Source of the DNA: Oscillospiraceae bacterium
Lineage (GTDB): Bacteria > Bacillota > Clostridia > Oscillospirales > Ruminococcaceae
Length of the DNA stretch: 64,000 nucleotides
Assembly (NCBI GenBank): GCA_900770195.1
Contig: CAAGJI010000092.1
Location: 1 to 64,000, forward strand
Direction: 5' to 3'
Of this stretch, positions 51,013 to 59,608 are shown in pieces (within the stretch, counting starts at the first letter, position 1; the number at the start of each line of letters is the position of its first letter). Made by a program: the position numbers and the translations under genes. The notes beneath the pieces were generated by a model, which saw only the letters and a program-made list of their open reading frames with translations, searched no databases and was not told where the DNA came from.

Positions 51013-52326
51013 ATGATGAATTTTGAAAATAACAACAATTACAATTATGATAACTTTAATAACAGAGGAAATGACACCGCAAAAAGCAAAAAGGGAAGTA
51101 AAATTCTTAAAAAGACAATTGCTTATATAACAGCTATTGCACTTATTTCAAGCGGAAGCATAGGAATTTATAGTCACTTTACAAAGGGCAGCAAAAATTC
51201 AGGTCTTAACACAGTTGCAGAAGCTACAGAAACAACTGAAAAGTCTTCCGATTCTTCTTTTGTAAGTCTTTCAAATACTTCCTCAAACACAATGACAACT
51301 TCTCAGATTGCAGAAAAACTTATGTCGTCAGTCGTTGGAATAAAATCAACTTTCACATATACCCAGACACCAAACAAAAATTCTATATATGGTTTTGGAA
51401 ACAGTTCAGATAATTCACAATCAGCAAGTCAGAATCTTTCAGCAACAGGTACAGGAATTGTATATAGTTCTGATGGTTATATAGTCACTAATGCACACGT
51501 TATATATGATGAAGAATACACAAGCAGTGCAGCATCATCTGTTACTGTTGTAACAAATGATAAAAAAGAATATAATGCTTCGATAGTTGCATATGATACG
51601 GAAGCAGATATAGCTGTTCTTAAAGTTAATGCAACGGGTTTAAATGCTGCTAAATTTGGTGATAGTGACAATATAAGTGTTGGTGATAATGTTGTTGCAA
51701 TAGGTAATCCTCTTGGGCTTGATTTATTCAATACAGTTACATCAGGTATTATTTCAGGTTTAAACAGAAACATTACAATAAATGATACAGAAATGACTCT
51801 CATTCAAACTGATGCTGCCATAAATTCAGGTAATTCAGGCGGACCACTTATCAATGCAAATGGTGAAGTTATAGGTATTAATTCATCTAAAATGTCATCA
51901 AACTATTCACAAACATCAATAGAAGGAATAGGTTTTGCAATGCCTTCAAACTATGCACAGCAAGTTATAAGCGATCTTATTAATTATGGCTATGTAACAG
52001 GCAGAGCACAGATTGGTATAAGCTGTCAGGATATATCAGAGTCTATTGCACAGAATTATAATATGCCTGTAGGAGTTTATGTAATATCTGTATCAAAAGG
52101 TTCATGTGCAGAAAAAGCAGGTTTACAACAAGGAGACGTTATAACTGCTGTCAATGACGAAAAAATTTCAACATATGCCGAACTCAAAACAAAAAAGAAA
52201 AATTATAAATCAGGCGATAAAATGAATATTACAATTAACAGAAACGGTCAGGAAATGGAATTGACTCTTACACTTGATGAAGAAACTCCTGTAACATCAA
52301 CTTCTTCTGAAGCCGTTGAAGGATAA
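51013..52326 (+). CDS. HtrA/DegP-like membrane-anchored serine protease
   Basis: A protein of 437 residues with a short Asn-rich cytoplasmic head, one transmembrane anchor (about 35-55), a Ser/Thr-rich stretch, a trypsin-like domain with the triad His (TNAHVI), Asp (EADIAVLKV) and Ser (NSGNSGGPLI), and a C-terminal PDZ domain (about 330-425). Such proteases degrade misfolded exported proteins at the membrane face. AAAGG precedes ATG 51013; a second ATG follows at once. Confidence 0.93.
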   Translation: MMNFENNNNYNYDNFNNRGNDTAKSKKGSKILKKTIAYITAIALISSGSIGIYSHFTKGSKNSGLNTVAEATETTEKSSDSSFVSLSNTSSNTMTTSQIAEKLMSSVVGIKSTFTYTQTPNKNSIYGFGNSSDNSQSASQNLSATGTGIVYSSDGYIVTNAHVIYDEEYTSSAASSVTVVTNDKKEYNASIVAYDTEADIAVLKVNATGLNAAKFGDSDNISVGDNVVAIGNPLGLDLFNTVTSGIISGLNRNITINDTEMTLIQTDAAINSGNSGGPLINANGEVIGINSSKMSSNYSQTSIEGIGFAMPSNYAQQVISDLINYGYVTGRAQIGISCQDISESIAQNYNMPVGVYVISVSKGSCAEKAGLQQGDVITAVNDEKISTYAELKTKKKNYKSGDKMNITINRNGQEMELTLTLDEETPVTSTSSEAVEG

Positions 52327-52352
52327 AAACTTTCTATAATTTTCATAAATAA

Positions 52353-52392
52353 AGAACGGTTCTCAAATTACAGAGAACCGTTCTCTTATTTT
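52353..52392 (+). terminator. Terminator after htrA-like gene
   Basis: AGAACGGTTCTC pairs perfectly with GAGAACCGTTCT, followed by a T-rich tract. Confidence 0.9.
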
Positions 52393-52410
52393 ATACATTT
52401 TATTGCAAAA

Positions 52411-52992
52411 TCAGTCAGTCAAAGCGTTTCCTTTGGCATCTGTTGTATAGCCTTCATGACTTGTCAAATAGAAAATTCCTTCTATAAGTGCCCATATTTC
52501 AGAAACAATTGCAAGAATTCCACATGAAAGTACAGATATAAGAAGCTGTGCAACAGCTTTGCCCGTATACCCAAGATAGAAATTATGTATACCAAGTGTT
52601 CCAAGGAAAATTGCAAGAAGACCTGCAACAACCTTTGATTTTCCACCCGCTGCACTTGCAACTGCCGCTGCTCCCTGAGCTGATACAGGTGTACCGCAAT
52701 TAATACAAACTGCCTGTCCAGGCTGTATACTTACACCACAATTTTGGCAATAAGAATTACCCGTTCCAAAAGCAAATCCGCATTTCGTACAAATTGCAGC
52801 ATTAGGATCCATTTCTGCACCGCAATTTTTACAATATTTCTTTGGAACAGATGTGTACCCTGTATTAGGATTCGAACTCTGTTCAGGATTTGAATTTTGT
52901 TCAGGATTTGATGAATGATTAACCGGAGCTCCGCAAGATGTGCAAACAGCTGCATTTTCTTCTACTTTTGCTCCACAATTTTCACAAAACAT
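52411..52992 (-). CDS. Zinc-ribbon and TM2-domain membrane protein
   Basis: A protein of 193 residues. Three CxxC..CxxC zinc ribbons (starting FCENCG, YCKNCG and YCQNCG) lie in the first 110 residues, the first two separated by a tandem SNPEQ repeat. A TM2 domain (about 118-185) follows, with AIFLGTLGIHNFYLGYTGKA and two helices. TM2 proteins are common in Firmicutes, and their role is unknown. It has its own promoter and probably acts at the membrane as an adaptor. Confidence 0.88.
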   Translation of the reverse strand: MFCENCGAKVEENAAVCTSCGAPVNHSSNPEQNSNPEQSSNPNTGYTSVPKKYCKNCGAEMDPNAAICTKCGFAFGTGNSYCQNCGVSIQPGQAVCINCGTPVSAQGAAAVASAAGGKSKVVAGLLAIFLGTLGIHNFYLGYTGKAVAQLLISVLSCGILAIVSEIWALIEGIFYLTSHEGYTTDAKGNALTD

Positions 52993-53043
52993 TATTTATC
53001 CTCCAAATAAGATTTTTATAAAATAAGGTAATTAACCGATTAC

Positions 53044-53072
53044 ATTATATCATTTAAATAAAAAAATGTCAA
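53044..53072 (-). promoter_or_regulatory. Promoter of the zinc-ribbon/TM2 gene
   Basis: On the minus strand, TTGACA (53072-53067) and TATAAT (53049-53044) with a 17-nt spacer. Confidence 0.88.
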
Positions 53073-53082
53073 TATATTTACA

Positions 53083-53120
53083 AAAAAATAAAGCAGAAAT
53101 TCAAGATAAACTTCTGCTTA
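53083..53120 (-). terminator. Terminator after the cyclophilin gene
   Basis: AAGCAGAA pairs with TTCTGCTT, and on the minus strand a run of T follows. Confidence 0.8.
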
Positions 53121-53135
53121 AAATTAAAAATGCTA

Positions 53136-53606
53136 TTACTTAATGTAAACTCTGCTCATTCTCTGATCTTTTAATGGTCTGTCTGAATAGTCAGTCTGTG
53201 TTTCTGCAATTTCATCAACAACATCCATTCCTGATACAACTTTTCCGAATGCTGCATACTGACCATCAAGGTGTGGTGCATCTTCATGCATTATAAAGAA
53301 CTGTGAACCTGCTGAATCAGGCATCATTGAACGTGCCATTGAAATAACGCCTCTTGTATGTTTAAGGTCATTTTTAACTCCATTCATAGCAAATTCACCC
53401 TTTATCTGATAACCCGGTCCGCCCATTCCTGTACCATCAGGACAGCCACCCTGAATCATAAAACCTCTTATTACTCTGTGAAAAATAAGTCCGTCATAAA
53501 AGCCAGCTTTAACAAGTTTTTCAAAATTTTCGCATGTAATTGGGGCAATTTCAGGATAAAGTTCAATTTCTATTTCCTTGCCATTTTCCATTTCGATTAC
53601 AACCAT
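53136..53606 (-). CDS. Cyclophilin-type peptidyl-prolyl isomerase
   Basis: A protein of 156 residues without a signal peptide, hence cytoplasmic. The catalytic region FHRVIRGFMIQGG (Arg about residue 44), RGVISMAR, GSQFFI and the Trp-loop equivalent are present. It catalyses cis-trans isomerisation of X-Pro bonds during protein folding. AAAGGAG precedes the ATG. Confidence 0.95.
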   Translation of the reverse strand: MVVIEMENGKEIEIELYPEIAPITCENFEKLVKAGFYDGLIFHRVIRGFMIQGGCPDGTGMGGPGYQIKGEFAMNGVKNDLKHTRGVISMARSMMPDSAGSQFFIMHEDAPHLDGQYAAFGKVVSGMDVVDEIAETQTDYSDRPLKDQRMSRVYIK

Positions 53607-53668
53607 AATAAAATACTCCTTTATAATAATTTGTTTATTATAACATCATAAGATGCTACAAAATTTAA

Positions 53669-54193
53669 TTAAGATTTTTTATAACAAAGCTTTGTTATAA
53701 TATCAAAAACAGATGCTGCAATAAATGATGCACCTATAAACCATTGAAGAGATGCCATAAAATATTTATACTTTATAATTATCAGCACGCCCAAAACAAC
53801 AGTTATTGCAGAAAGAATAAATCCTGCTATCCACTTACTGCCAAATGCTCTTGCAGCAAATGAATTACTCATACCATAAAATCCATCTGCAAGAAGAGTT
53901 AAACCAATGAAAATCGGAATAAGAAACTCAAGAAAAACAGGAAGTATTTCAAGAAAAACACCGCCTACTAAAAGCAATATTGCAAATACAGCAAATTTTC
54001 CCTCTCTTTGACCATCAGTACTCTTTTTTGCAAAATAAAGTATCAGGCAGACAACAGCTGCAAAAATAAACAAATATCCTGCAATTTTGCATACTTCATT
54101 CAAAAAATTCTGATTAATAACAAGTGCAATACCAATAATCAAAAAACAGATTGACGGAATTAATTTAGTAAATTTAGATTTTTCTTCAGTCAA
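53669..54193 (-). CDS. DUF308 (HdeD-like) membrane protein
   Basis: A protein of 174 residues from a TTG 5 nt after AAAGGGTGG; an earlier GTG lies inside that site. Six helices in three hairpins, and the short G-I-x-L and G pattern of DUF308. HdeD is linked to acid resistance in E. coli; the function here is unknown. The last codons form a perfect TTATAACAAAG palindrome that also looks like the gene's own terminator. Confidence 0.78.
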   Translation of the reverse strand: MTEEKSKFTKLIPSICFLIIGIALVINQNFLNEVCKIAGYLFIFAAVVCLILYFAKKSTDGQREGKFAVFAILLLVGGVFLEILPVFLEFLIPIFIGLTLLADGFYGMSNSFAARAFGSKWIAGFILSAITVVLGVLIIIKYKYFMASLQWFIGASFIAASVFDIITKLCYKKS

Positions 54194-54223
54194 AACTACC
54201 ACCCTTTCAAAAATGATACTTTA

Positions 54224-54252
54224 ATTATATCATACTTTGATTATAAAATCAA
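54224..54252 (-). promoter_or_regulatory. Promoter of the DUF308 gene
   Basis: On the minus strand, TTGATT (54252-54247) and TATAAT (54229-54224) with a 17-nt spacer. Confidence 0.75.
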
Positions 54253-54341
54253 TATAAATATTGCTTTTTTTCCAATATGTAAAAAAACATAAGTTATTTT
54301 TTAAAATAGTCGACAGAATCAAACAAAAAATCAGTTTAATA

Positions 54342-54370
54342 TTGACAAAAGCTAAAAAAATGAGTATACT
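54342..54370 (+). promoter_or_regulatory. Promoter of the pyrophosphatase-PRPP synthetase operon
   Basis: TTGACA at 54342-54347 and TATACT at 54365-54370 with a 17-nt spacer. Confidence 0.75.
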
Positions 54371-54445
54371 ATAATAGTAGAGGTAGTACAAACCTGGTAA
54401 AATTAAAGTAAATACTTCTGCAAAAAATATTTTTAGGAGTAAAAA

Positions 54446-54976
54446 ATGAATATTTGGCATGAAATGAATCCTAAAAGAATAAAACCTGATGATTTCGTTG
54501 CTGTTATTGAAATACAGAAGGGCAGCAAAATGAAATATGAACTTGACAAGGATACAGGTATGCTTGAACTTGACAGAATTCTTCATACATCAACACATTA
54601 TCCTTCAAGCTATGGCTTTATTCCAAGAACATACGCAGACGACGGAGATCCGCTTGACGTTCTTGTATTGTGTTCTGAAATACTTAAATCAATGACTATT
54701 GTAAGATGTTATCCAATAGGTGTTATCAGAATGATAGACAGCGGAAAAAAAGACGACAAGATAATTGCAATACCTATGCAGGATCCAACATATAACTGTT
54801 ATAGAAATATTGATGAACTTCCTCAGCATATTTCTGATGAAATGATGCATTTTTTCAAAGTTTACAAGGAACTTGAAAATAAAACAACAGCAGTAAAAGA
54901 AATTGAAGGTGCTGATGTTGCAAGACAGATTATAGAAGAAGATATAGATCGTTATATCGATAATTTTTGTAAATAA
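54446..54976 (+). CDS. ppa: Inorganic pyrophosphatase, family I
   Basis: A protein of 176 residues with the family I signature DDGDPLDVLVL, whose three Asp residues bind Mg2+, plus GSKMKYELDKDTG, YPSSYGFIPRT and the late DDKIIAIP. It hydrolyses PPi made in biosynthesis. This is notable beside a PPi-using phosphofructokinase in the same window, since the two compete for the same pool. The next gene, which makes PRPP, starts 23 nt later. Confidence 0.93.
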   Translation: MNIWHEMNPKRIKPDDFVAVIEIQKGSKMKYELDKDTGMLELDRILHTSTHYPSSYGFIPRTYADDGDPLDVLVLCSEILKSMTIVRCYPIGVIRMIDSGKKDDKIIAIPMQDPTYNCYRNIDELPQHISDEMMHFFKVYKELENKTTAVKEIEGADVARQIIEEDIDRYIDNFCK

Positions 54977-54999
54977 AACCAAAGGAGTATTATAAATCA

Positions 55000-56133
55000 A
55001 TGGAAATTAACGCAAAGAATATCAATCTTAACGCAGATGGATGCGTTGCACCGCTCGGACTTATTGTAATGAAAAGTGCAGCTGAACTTGGTAAGAAAAT
55101 AAACGAATACCTTGTTGAATGGAACAAACAGGATGATGTTGATACATACATTATTGAAAATGAGTGCCCAAGATTTTCATCAGGTGACGGTAAAGGAATA
55201 ATCCAGTCAACTGTAAGAGGAAAAGATTTGTTTATTCTTGTTGATGTTGGAAACTACAATTGCAAGTATAATATGTTTGGTAACCAGAATTCTATGTCAC
55301 CGGACGACCACTTCCAGGATTTAAAGCGTATAATTCAGGCTGCAAGCGGTAAAGCATACAGAATCAATGTTATTATGCCTATCTTATATGGTGGAAGACA
55401 GCACCGCAGAAGTTATCGTGAATCACTTGACTGTGCTGTTGCACTTCAGGAACTTGAAAAAATGGGAGTATCAAATATTATAACATTTGATGCACACGAC
55501 CCAAGAGTTCAAAATGCAATACCTATAATGGGATTTGACAATGTTATGCCTACTTATCAGGTTCTTAAAGCTATGTTTAACTGCATTCCGAATTTTGATA
55601 AAAACAACCTTATTGTTGTAAGTCCTGACGAAGGTGCAATTAACAGAAATATGTATTACGCATCTGTTCTTGGTGTTCCGCTCAGTATGTTCTATAAAAG
55701 ACGTGACTATTCAAAGATAGTTGAAGGAAGAAATCCGATTGTTGCACATGAATATCTCGGTAATTCAGTTGAAGGCAAGGATGTTTTCATTGCTGATGAT
55801 ATTATTTCTTCAGGTGAATCAATGCTTGATATAGCATATGAACTTAAAAAGAGAAATGCAAAAAGTATTTATTGTTATGCAACATATGCACTTTTCGCAA
55901 ATGGTCTTGAAAAGTTTGACAAGGCAGTCGCAGAAGGTGCTATTACAGGTGTATTCGGTACAAACCTTACATATTCAACTCCTGAACTTCTTAGCAGAGA
56001 TTGGTTCCACCTTGTAGATGTTTCAAAGTATACAGCATACTTTATTGAAGCTCTTAATCACGATATATCTATCGGTTCTATAATTGACCCACACGAAAAG
56101 ATAAAGAATCTTCTTGCAAAGCATAGTAAATAA
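55000..56133 (+). CDS. prs: Ribose-phosphate pyrophosphokinase (long clostridial form)
   Basis: A protein of 377 residues, about 60 longer than standard Prs because of an N-terminal extension. Recognisable parts are YGGRQHRRSYRES, TFDAHDPR, VVSPDEGAINR and the PRPP loop DDIISSGESM. It makes PRPP from ribose 5-phosphate and ATP for nucleotides, His and Trp. AAAGGAG precedes the ATG. It is co-transcribed with ppa. Confidence 0.9.
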   Translation: MEINAKNINLNADGCVAPLGLIVMKSAAELGKKINEYLVEWNKQDDVDTYIIENECPRFSSGDGKGIIQSTVRGKDLFILVDVGNYNCKYNMFGNQNSMSPDDHFQDLKRIIQAASGKAYRINVIMPILYGGRQHRRSYRESLDCAVALQELEKMGVSNIITFDAHDPRVQNAIPIMGFDNVMPTYQVLKAMFNCIPNFDKNNLIVVSPDEGAINRNMYYASVLGVPLSMFYKRRDYSKIVEGRNPIVAHEYLGNSVEGKDVFIADDIISSGESMLDIAYELKKRNAKSIYCYATYALFANGLEKFDKAVAEGAITGVFGTNLTYSTPELLSRDWFHLVDVSKYTAYFIEALNHDISIGSIIDPHEKIKNLLAKHSK

Positions 56134-56213
56134 TTTTATTGGCAATAATAATGAACAGCTGAAAAGCTTTCGTATTATTTTATAAAAGATTTATCGAAAG
56201 GATGTAAAGTAAA

Positions 56214-56423
56214 ATGGAAATAACAAAAGAAACTACTATGGGTGAAATGATTGAATTTGACAGAGGAATTGCTTATATTCTTATGGAATCAGGTATGCAC
56301 TGTGTTGGATGCCCTTCATCAATCGGCGAATCACTTGAAGAAGCTTGTATGGTACATGGTCTTGATGCTGATGAAGTCCTCAAGAATATTAACGAATACC
56401 TTGCTTCAAAAGAAGAAAAATAA
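56214..56423 (+). CDS. DUF1858 domain protein
   Basis: A protein of 69 residues. It is a single DUF1858 domain with the C-V-G-C pair in HCVGCPSSIGESLEEA, as in the hybrid-cluster-protein-associated redox disulfide domain. It may bind or deliver a metal, nitric oxide or redox equivalents, but no function is established. GAAAGGATG precedes the ATG. Confidence 0.88.
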   Translation: MEITKETTMGEMIEFDRGIAYILMESGMHCVGCPSSIGESLEEACMVHGLDADEVLKNINEYLASKEEK

Positions 56424-56435
56424 AGAAAAAAGATT

Positions 56436-56469
56436 TTCCCCTCACCAAAATGAGGGGAATTTATTTTTT
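56436..56469 (+). terminator. Terminator after the DUF1858 gene
   Basis: TTCCCCTCA pairs perfectly with TGAGGGGAA, followed by a T-rich tract. Confidence 0.9.
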
Positions 56470-56603
56470 ATAGCAAAAAATTCATATTTAACAAAATGTA
56501 AGTTTTTTTCACAAAAAGACTTGATTTTTTGTGAAAAGTAGTGTATAATATAGAAAGTGTAAATACTTTATATAATTTTTAAAATGAAAAGGAGTTGTTA
56601 AAT

Positions 56604-58670
56604 ATGGAGTTTGACTACACACACATAAAAAATATTGCAGTTATCGGACACCACGGTTCAGGAAAAACATCACTTGTTGAATCACTTTTATTCAAATCAG
56701 GAGCAATTTCACAATTAGGAAAAATAGAAAACGGAAATACTGTTTCTGATTTTAAATCTGAAGAGATAAAAAGGAAATCATCTGTTTATACATCACTTTC
56801 TACAATAAATTATAATGATTTTAAATATAACATACTGGACACACCAGGTGTATTTGATTTTGTTGGTGAACAGATTGAAGCGATAAGTGCGGCTGACAGT
56901 GTTATTATTACTGTTTCAGGTAAATCCGGAGTTAAAGTTGGAACACATAAAGCATATGATAAATGTATTGAAATGAAAAAACCTCATATGTTTGTTGTAA
57001 CAAAGCTTGATGATGAAAATGCAAATTTCAATAATGTACTCACTTCATTAAAAGCCGAATTTGGACCATCTGTTTGTCCTGTTGTTGTTCCGGTTATATC
57101 AAATAACAGTGTTTTATGCTATGTTAATCTTATAGAAATGAAAGCGTACAAGTATGAGAATGGTTCTGCAATTGAAACAGATATGCCTACTTCCGAAGTA
57201 TCCGAAAAAATGAGATACAGAATAGATGGACTCATTGAAGCAATGTCAGAAGCCGTTGCAGAAACAGATGAAGAGTTGTTTGAAAAATTTTTCTCAGGCG
57301 AAAAATTCACTCAAAAAGAATTGATTAACGGCATACATAAAGGTGTAAATGAAGGAATTATAACACCTGTAACCTGTGTAGCGGCAACAACATTATCCGG
57401 TGTTGATATGCTTTTGAAAGAAATGGAACTTCTTTTACCAACATCAAGTGAAAATGATTCTTTATGTGCTGAAGATGAAAATGGAAATATATGCGAAATA
57501 AAATGTAATGATGAAAATCCATTATGTGCAAAGGTTTTCAAAACTTCTATTGACCCTTATATAGGTAAAATGTCGTATGTAAAGGTTCTTTCAGGTTCAA
57601 TTAAAACAGGGATGAATATAGCTTGTGCTGAAACAGGTGAAAAAGAAAAAATTGGTAAAATTATTACTCTCAGAGGAAAAGAACAGATAGATGTTGATAA
57701 AATATCATGCGGAGATATTGGAGTTATAATAAAATCAAACGCACAGACTAATTCAACTATTTGTCAGCCTGAAAAGATTTTAAAATATAGTGATATAATT
57801 TTTCCAAAAGGATACTATCATATGGCTGTCAAATCTGTCAAGCAGGGTGATGAAAGCAAAATTTCATCTGCAATATCCAAAATACTTGATGAAGATAAAA
57901 CATTGTCATTTGAAACAAATCCAACTACAAATGAACAGATTCTTTCAGGACTTGGCGAACAGCACCTTGCTTCTGTTGCATATAAACTTAAAGAATTATA
58001 TAATACAGATGTTGAATTAAAAAATCCTAAAGTTGCCTATAAAGAAACTATTCGCAAAAAAGCAAAAGTTCAGGGAAAACATAAAAAACAGTCAGGTGGA
58101 CATGGACAATATGGTGATGTATGGATTGAATTTGAACCATATATTTCAGATGATATAATATTTGAAGAAAAAGTTGTCGGCGGTGCTGTACCTAAAAACT
58201 TTTTCCCTGCGATTGAAAAGGGAATACGTGAAACAATGCAAAACGGAATACTTGGTGGATTTCCTGTTTGCGGCGTTAAAGCGGTTCTTCTTGACGGTTC
58301 ATATCACCCTGTAGATTCATCTGAAATGGCGTTTAAAATAGCTGCATCAATTGCAAGTAAAGAAGGAATGCGTCTTGCAGATCCTGTTCTTCTTGAACCA
58401 ATTGGCAAGCTTGAGGTTATTTTACCTGAAGAAAATACAGGCGACCTTATTGGCGACCTTAATAAAAGACGTGGACGCATACTTTCTATGGAACCGCTTG
58501 ATAAAAAGAGTTATTCAAAAATTATTGCTGATGTACCTGAAAGAGAAATGTCAGATTTCACAACAGTTTTAAAAAGCATAACTCAGGGTGCAGGAAATTT
58601 CACATATATGCATGAACGTTATGAACAGCTTCCACAACAGTTACTGAAAGATGTTCTTTTACAAAACTAA
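56604..58670 (+). CDS. EF-G-like translational GTPase paralogue
   Basis: A protein of 688 residues from ATG 56604, 9 nt after AAAGGAG. All five EF-G domains are present by length, with P-loop GHHGSGKTS, NKxD-type TKLD, domain IV HGQYGDVW and the C-terminal RRGRI. The switch II motif reads DTPGVFDF, where EF-G and EF-Tu have DxPGH; the catalytic His is Val. From memory, this is typical of the clostridial EF-G-like group, distinct from the main EF-G. Its role is uncertain: possibly ribosome recycling, back-up translocation or antibiotic tolerance. Confidence 0.88.
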   Translation: MEFDYTHIKNIAVIGHHGSGKTSLVESLLFKSGAISQLGKIENGNTVSDFKSEEIKRKSSVYTSLSTINYNDFKYNILDTPGVFDFVGEQIEAISAADSVIITVSGKSGVKVGTHKAYDKCIEMKKPHMFVVTKLDDENANFNNVLTSLKAEFGPSVCPVVVPVISNNSVLCYVNLIEMKAYKYENGSAIETDMPTSEVSEKMRYRIDGLIEAMSEAVAETDEELFEKFFSGEKFTQKELINGIHKGVNEGIITPVTCVAATTLSGVDMLLKEMELLLPTSSENDSLCAEDENGNICEIKCNDENPLCAKVFKTSIDPYIGKMSYVKVLSGSIKTGMNIACAETGEKEKIGKIITLRGKEQIDVDKISCGDIGVIIKSNAQTNSTICQPEKILKYSDIIFPKGYYHMAVKSVKQGDESKISSAISKILDEDKTLSFETNPTTNEQILSGLGEQHLASVAYKLKELYNTDVELKNPKVAYKETIRKKAKVQGKHKKQSGGHGQYGDVWIEFEPYISDDIIFEEKVVGGAVPKNFFPAIEKGIRETMQNGILGGFPVCGVKAVLLDGSYHPVDSSEMAFKIAASIASKEGMRLADPVLLEPIGKLEVILPEENTGDLIGDLNKRRGRILSMEPLDKKSYSKIIADVPEREMSDFTTVLKSITQGAGNFTYMHERYEQLPQQLLKDVLLQN

Positions 58671-58709
58671 TGGATTTTTTTATCAAAATGTTAAATATTC
58701 AAACGTCTA

Positions 58710-58738
58710 TTGACATTTCACGTCATAAAGAGTATAAT
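58710..58738 (+). promoter_or_regulatory. Promoter of the riboflavin operon
   Basis: TTGACA at 58710-58715 and TATAAT at 58733-58738 with a 17-nt spacer, just before the FMN riboswitch. Confidence 0.9.
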
Positions 58739-58755
58739 ATAGTTGTAAAGTGAAT

Positions 58756-58878
58756 ATCTTCAGGGTAGCGTGTAAATCGCAACCGGCAGTGTACTGATTT
58801 TTTCAGAAGTCTGCGAGCCTTTTGGGGTTGATTCGGTGAAATTCCGAAACCGACGGTATAGTCCGGATGAAAGAAGAT
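58756..58878 (+). promoter_or_regulatory. FMN riboswitch (RFN element)
   Basis: All blocks of the RFN element are present: ATCTTCAGGG, ACCGGCAGT, GTCTGCGAGCC, the TCGGTGAAATTCCGA stem, ACCGACGGTATAGTCCGGATG and the closing AGAAGAT. FMN binding should favour the terminator downstream and turn the operon off. Confidence 0.97.
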
Positions 58879-58906
58879 TTATAATCTTTTAATCAAAGAA
58901 TTATTT

Positions 58907-58941
58907 AGTACCCTGACAAATTTGTCAGGGTACTTTTATTT
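58907..58941 (+). terminator. Regulated terminator of the FMN riboswitch
   Basis: AGTACCCTGACAAA pairs with TTTGTCAGGGTACT, followed by TTTATT. The ribosome-binding site of ribE begins immediately afterwards. Confidence 0.88.
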
Positions 58942-58955
58942 TGGAGGTGAGTTCT

Positions 58956-59597
58956 ATTTTTACAGGTCTTGTTGAGGAAAAAGGTGTCATTGAAAAAATT
59001 TCCAAAGGAACTGCATCTTATAAACTGTATATAAAAGCCAATAAAATATTCTCAGATTTAAAAATTGGCGACAGTGTCGCTGTTAATGGAATATGTTTGA
59101 CAGCAACAAGCGTCAATTATCCTGTTTTTTCTGTTGATGTTATGCATGAAACAATCAGAAGAAGTAGTTTGTCAGATTTAATAAGCGGTTCATATGTCAA
59201 TCTTGAACGTGCTATGCCGGCAAACGGAAGATTTGGCGGACATATTGTTTCAGGTCATGTTGATGGTATTGGTGTTATATCAGCCTTTAAAAAAGATGAT
59301 ATTGCAGTTTGGATTACAATCGATGCAAAACCGAAAATAATGAAGTATATTGTAGAAAAAGGCTCAGTTACTCTTGATGGTGTCAGTCTTACTGTTGCAG
59401 ATATTTCTCAAAAGAATTTTTCAGTTTCCATAATTCCTCATACCGCTGAAGAAACTATTTTACTTTCAAAGAAAAAAGGCGATAAAATAAACATTGAATG
59501 TGATATTATCGGCAAATATGTAGAAAAATTGCTTGGATTAAATAAATCTGAAAGCAAAATAACAAAAGAATTTCTTTTTGAAAATGGATTCTTTTAG
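58956..59597 (+). CDS. ribE: Riboflavin synthase alpha chain, probable AUU start
   Basis: A protein of about 213 residues that dismutates two lumazines to riboflavin. It is built from two beta-barrel halves, with [19 protein letters not shown] in the first and the repeat at [14 protein letters not shown] in the second. The family N-terminus is almost always MFTG; here the codon before Phe-Thr-Gly is ATT at 58956, 8 nt after a perfect GGAGGTG. The upstream in-frame GTG overlaps that ribosome site, and a TTG precedes it, so neither is well placed. An AUU start fits best. Confidence 0.9.
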   Translation: MFTGLVEEKGVIEKISKGTASYKLYIKANKIFSDLKIGDSVAVNGICLTATSVNYPVFSVDVMHETIRRSSLSDLISGSYVNLERAMPANGRFGGHIVSGHVDGIGVISAFKKDDIAVWITIDAKPKIMKYIVEKGSVTLDGVSLTVADISQKNFSVSIIPHTAEETILLSKKKGDKINIECDIIGKYVEKLLGLNKSESKITKEFLFENGFF

Positions 59598-59608
59598 GAG
59601 GATATTTT

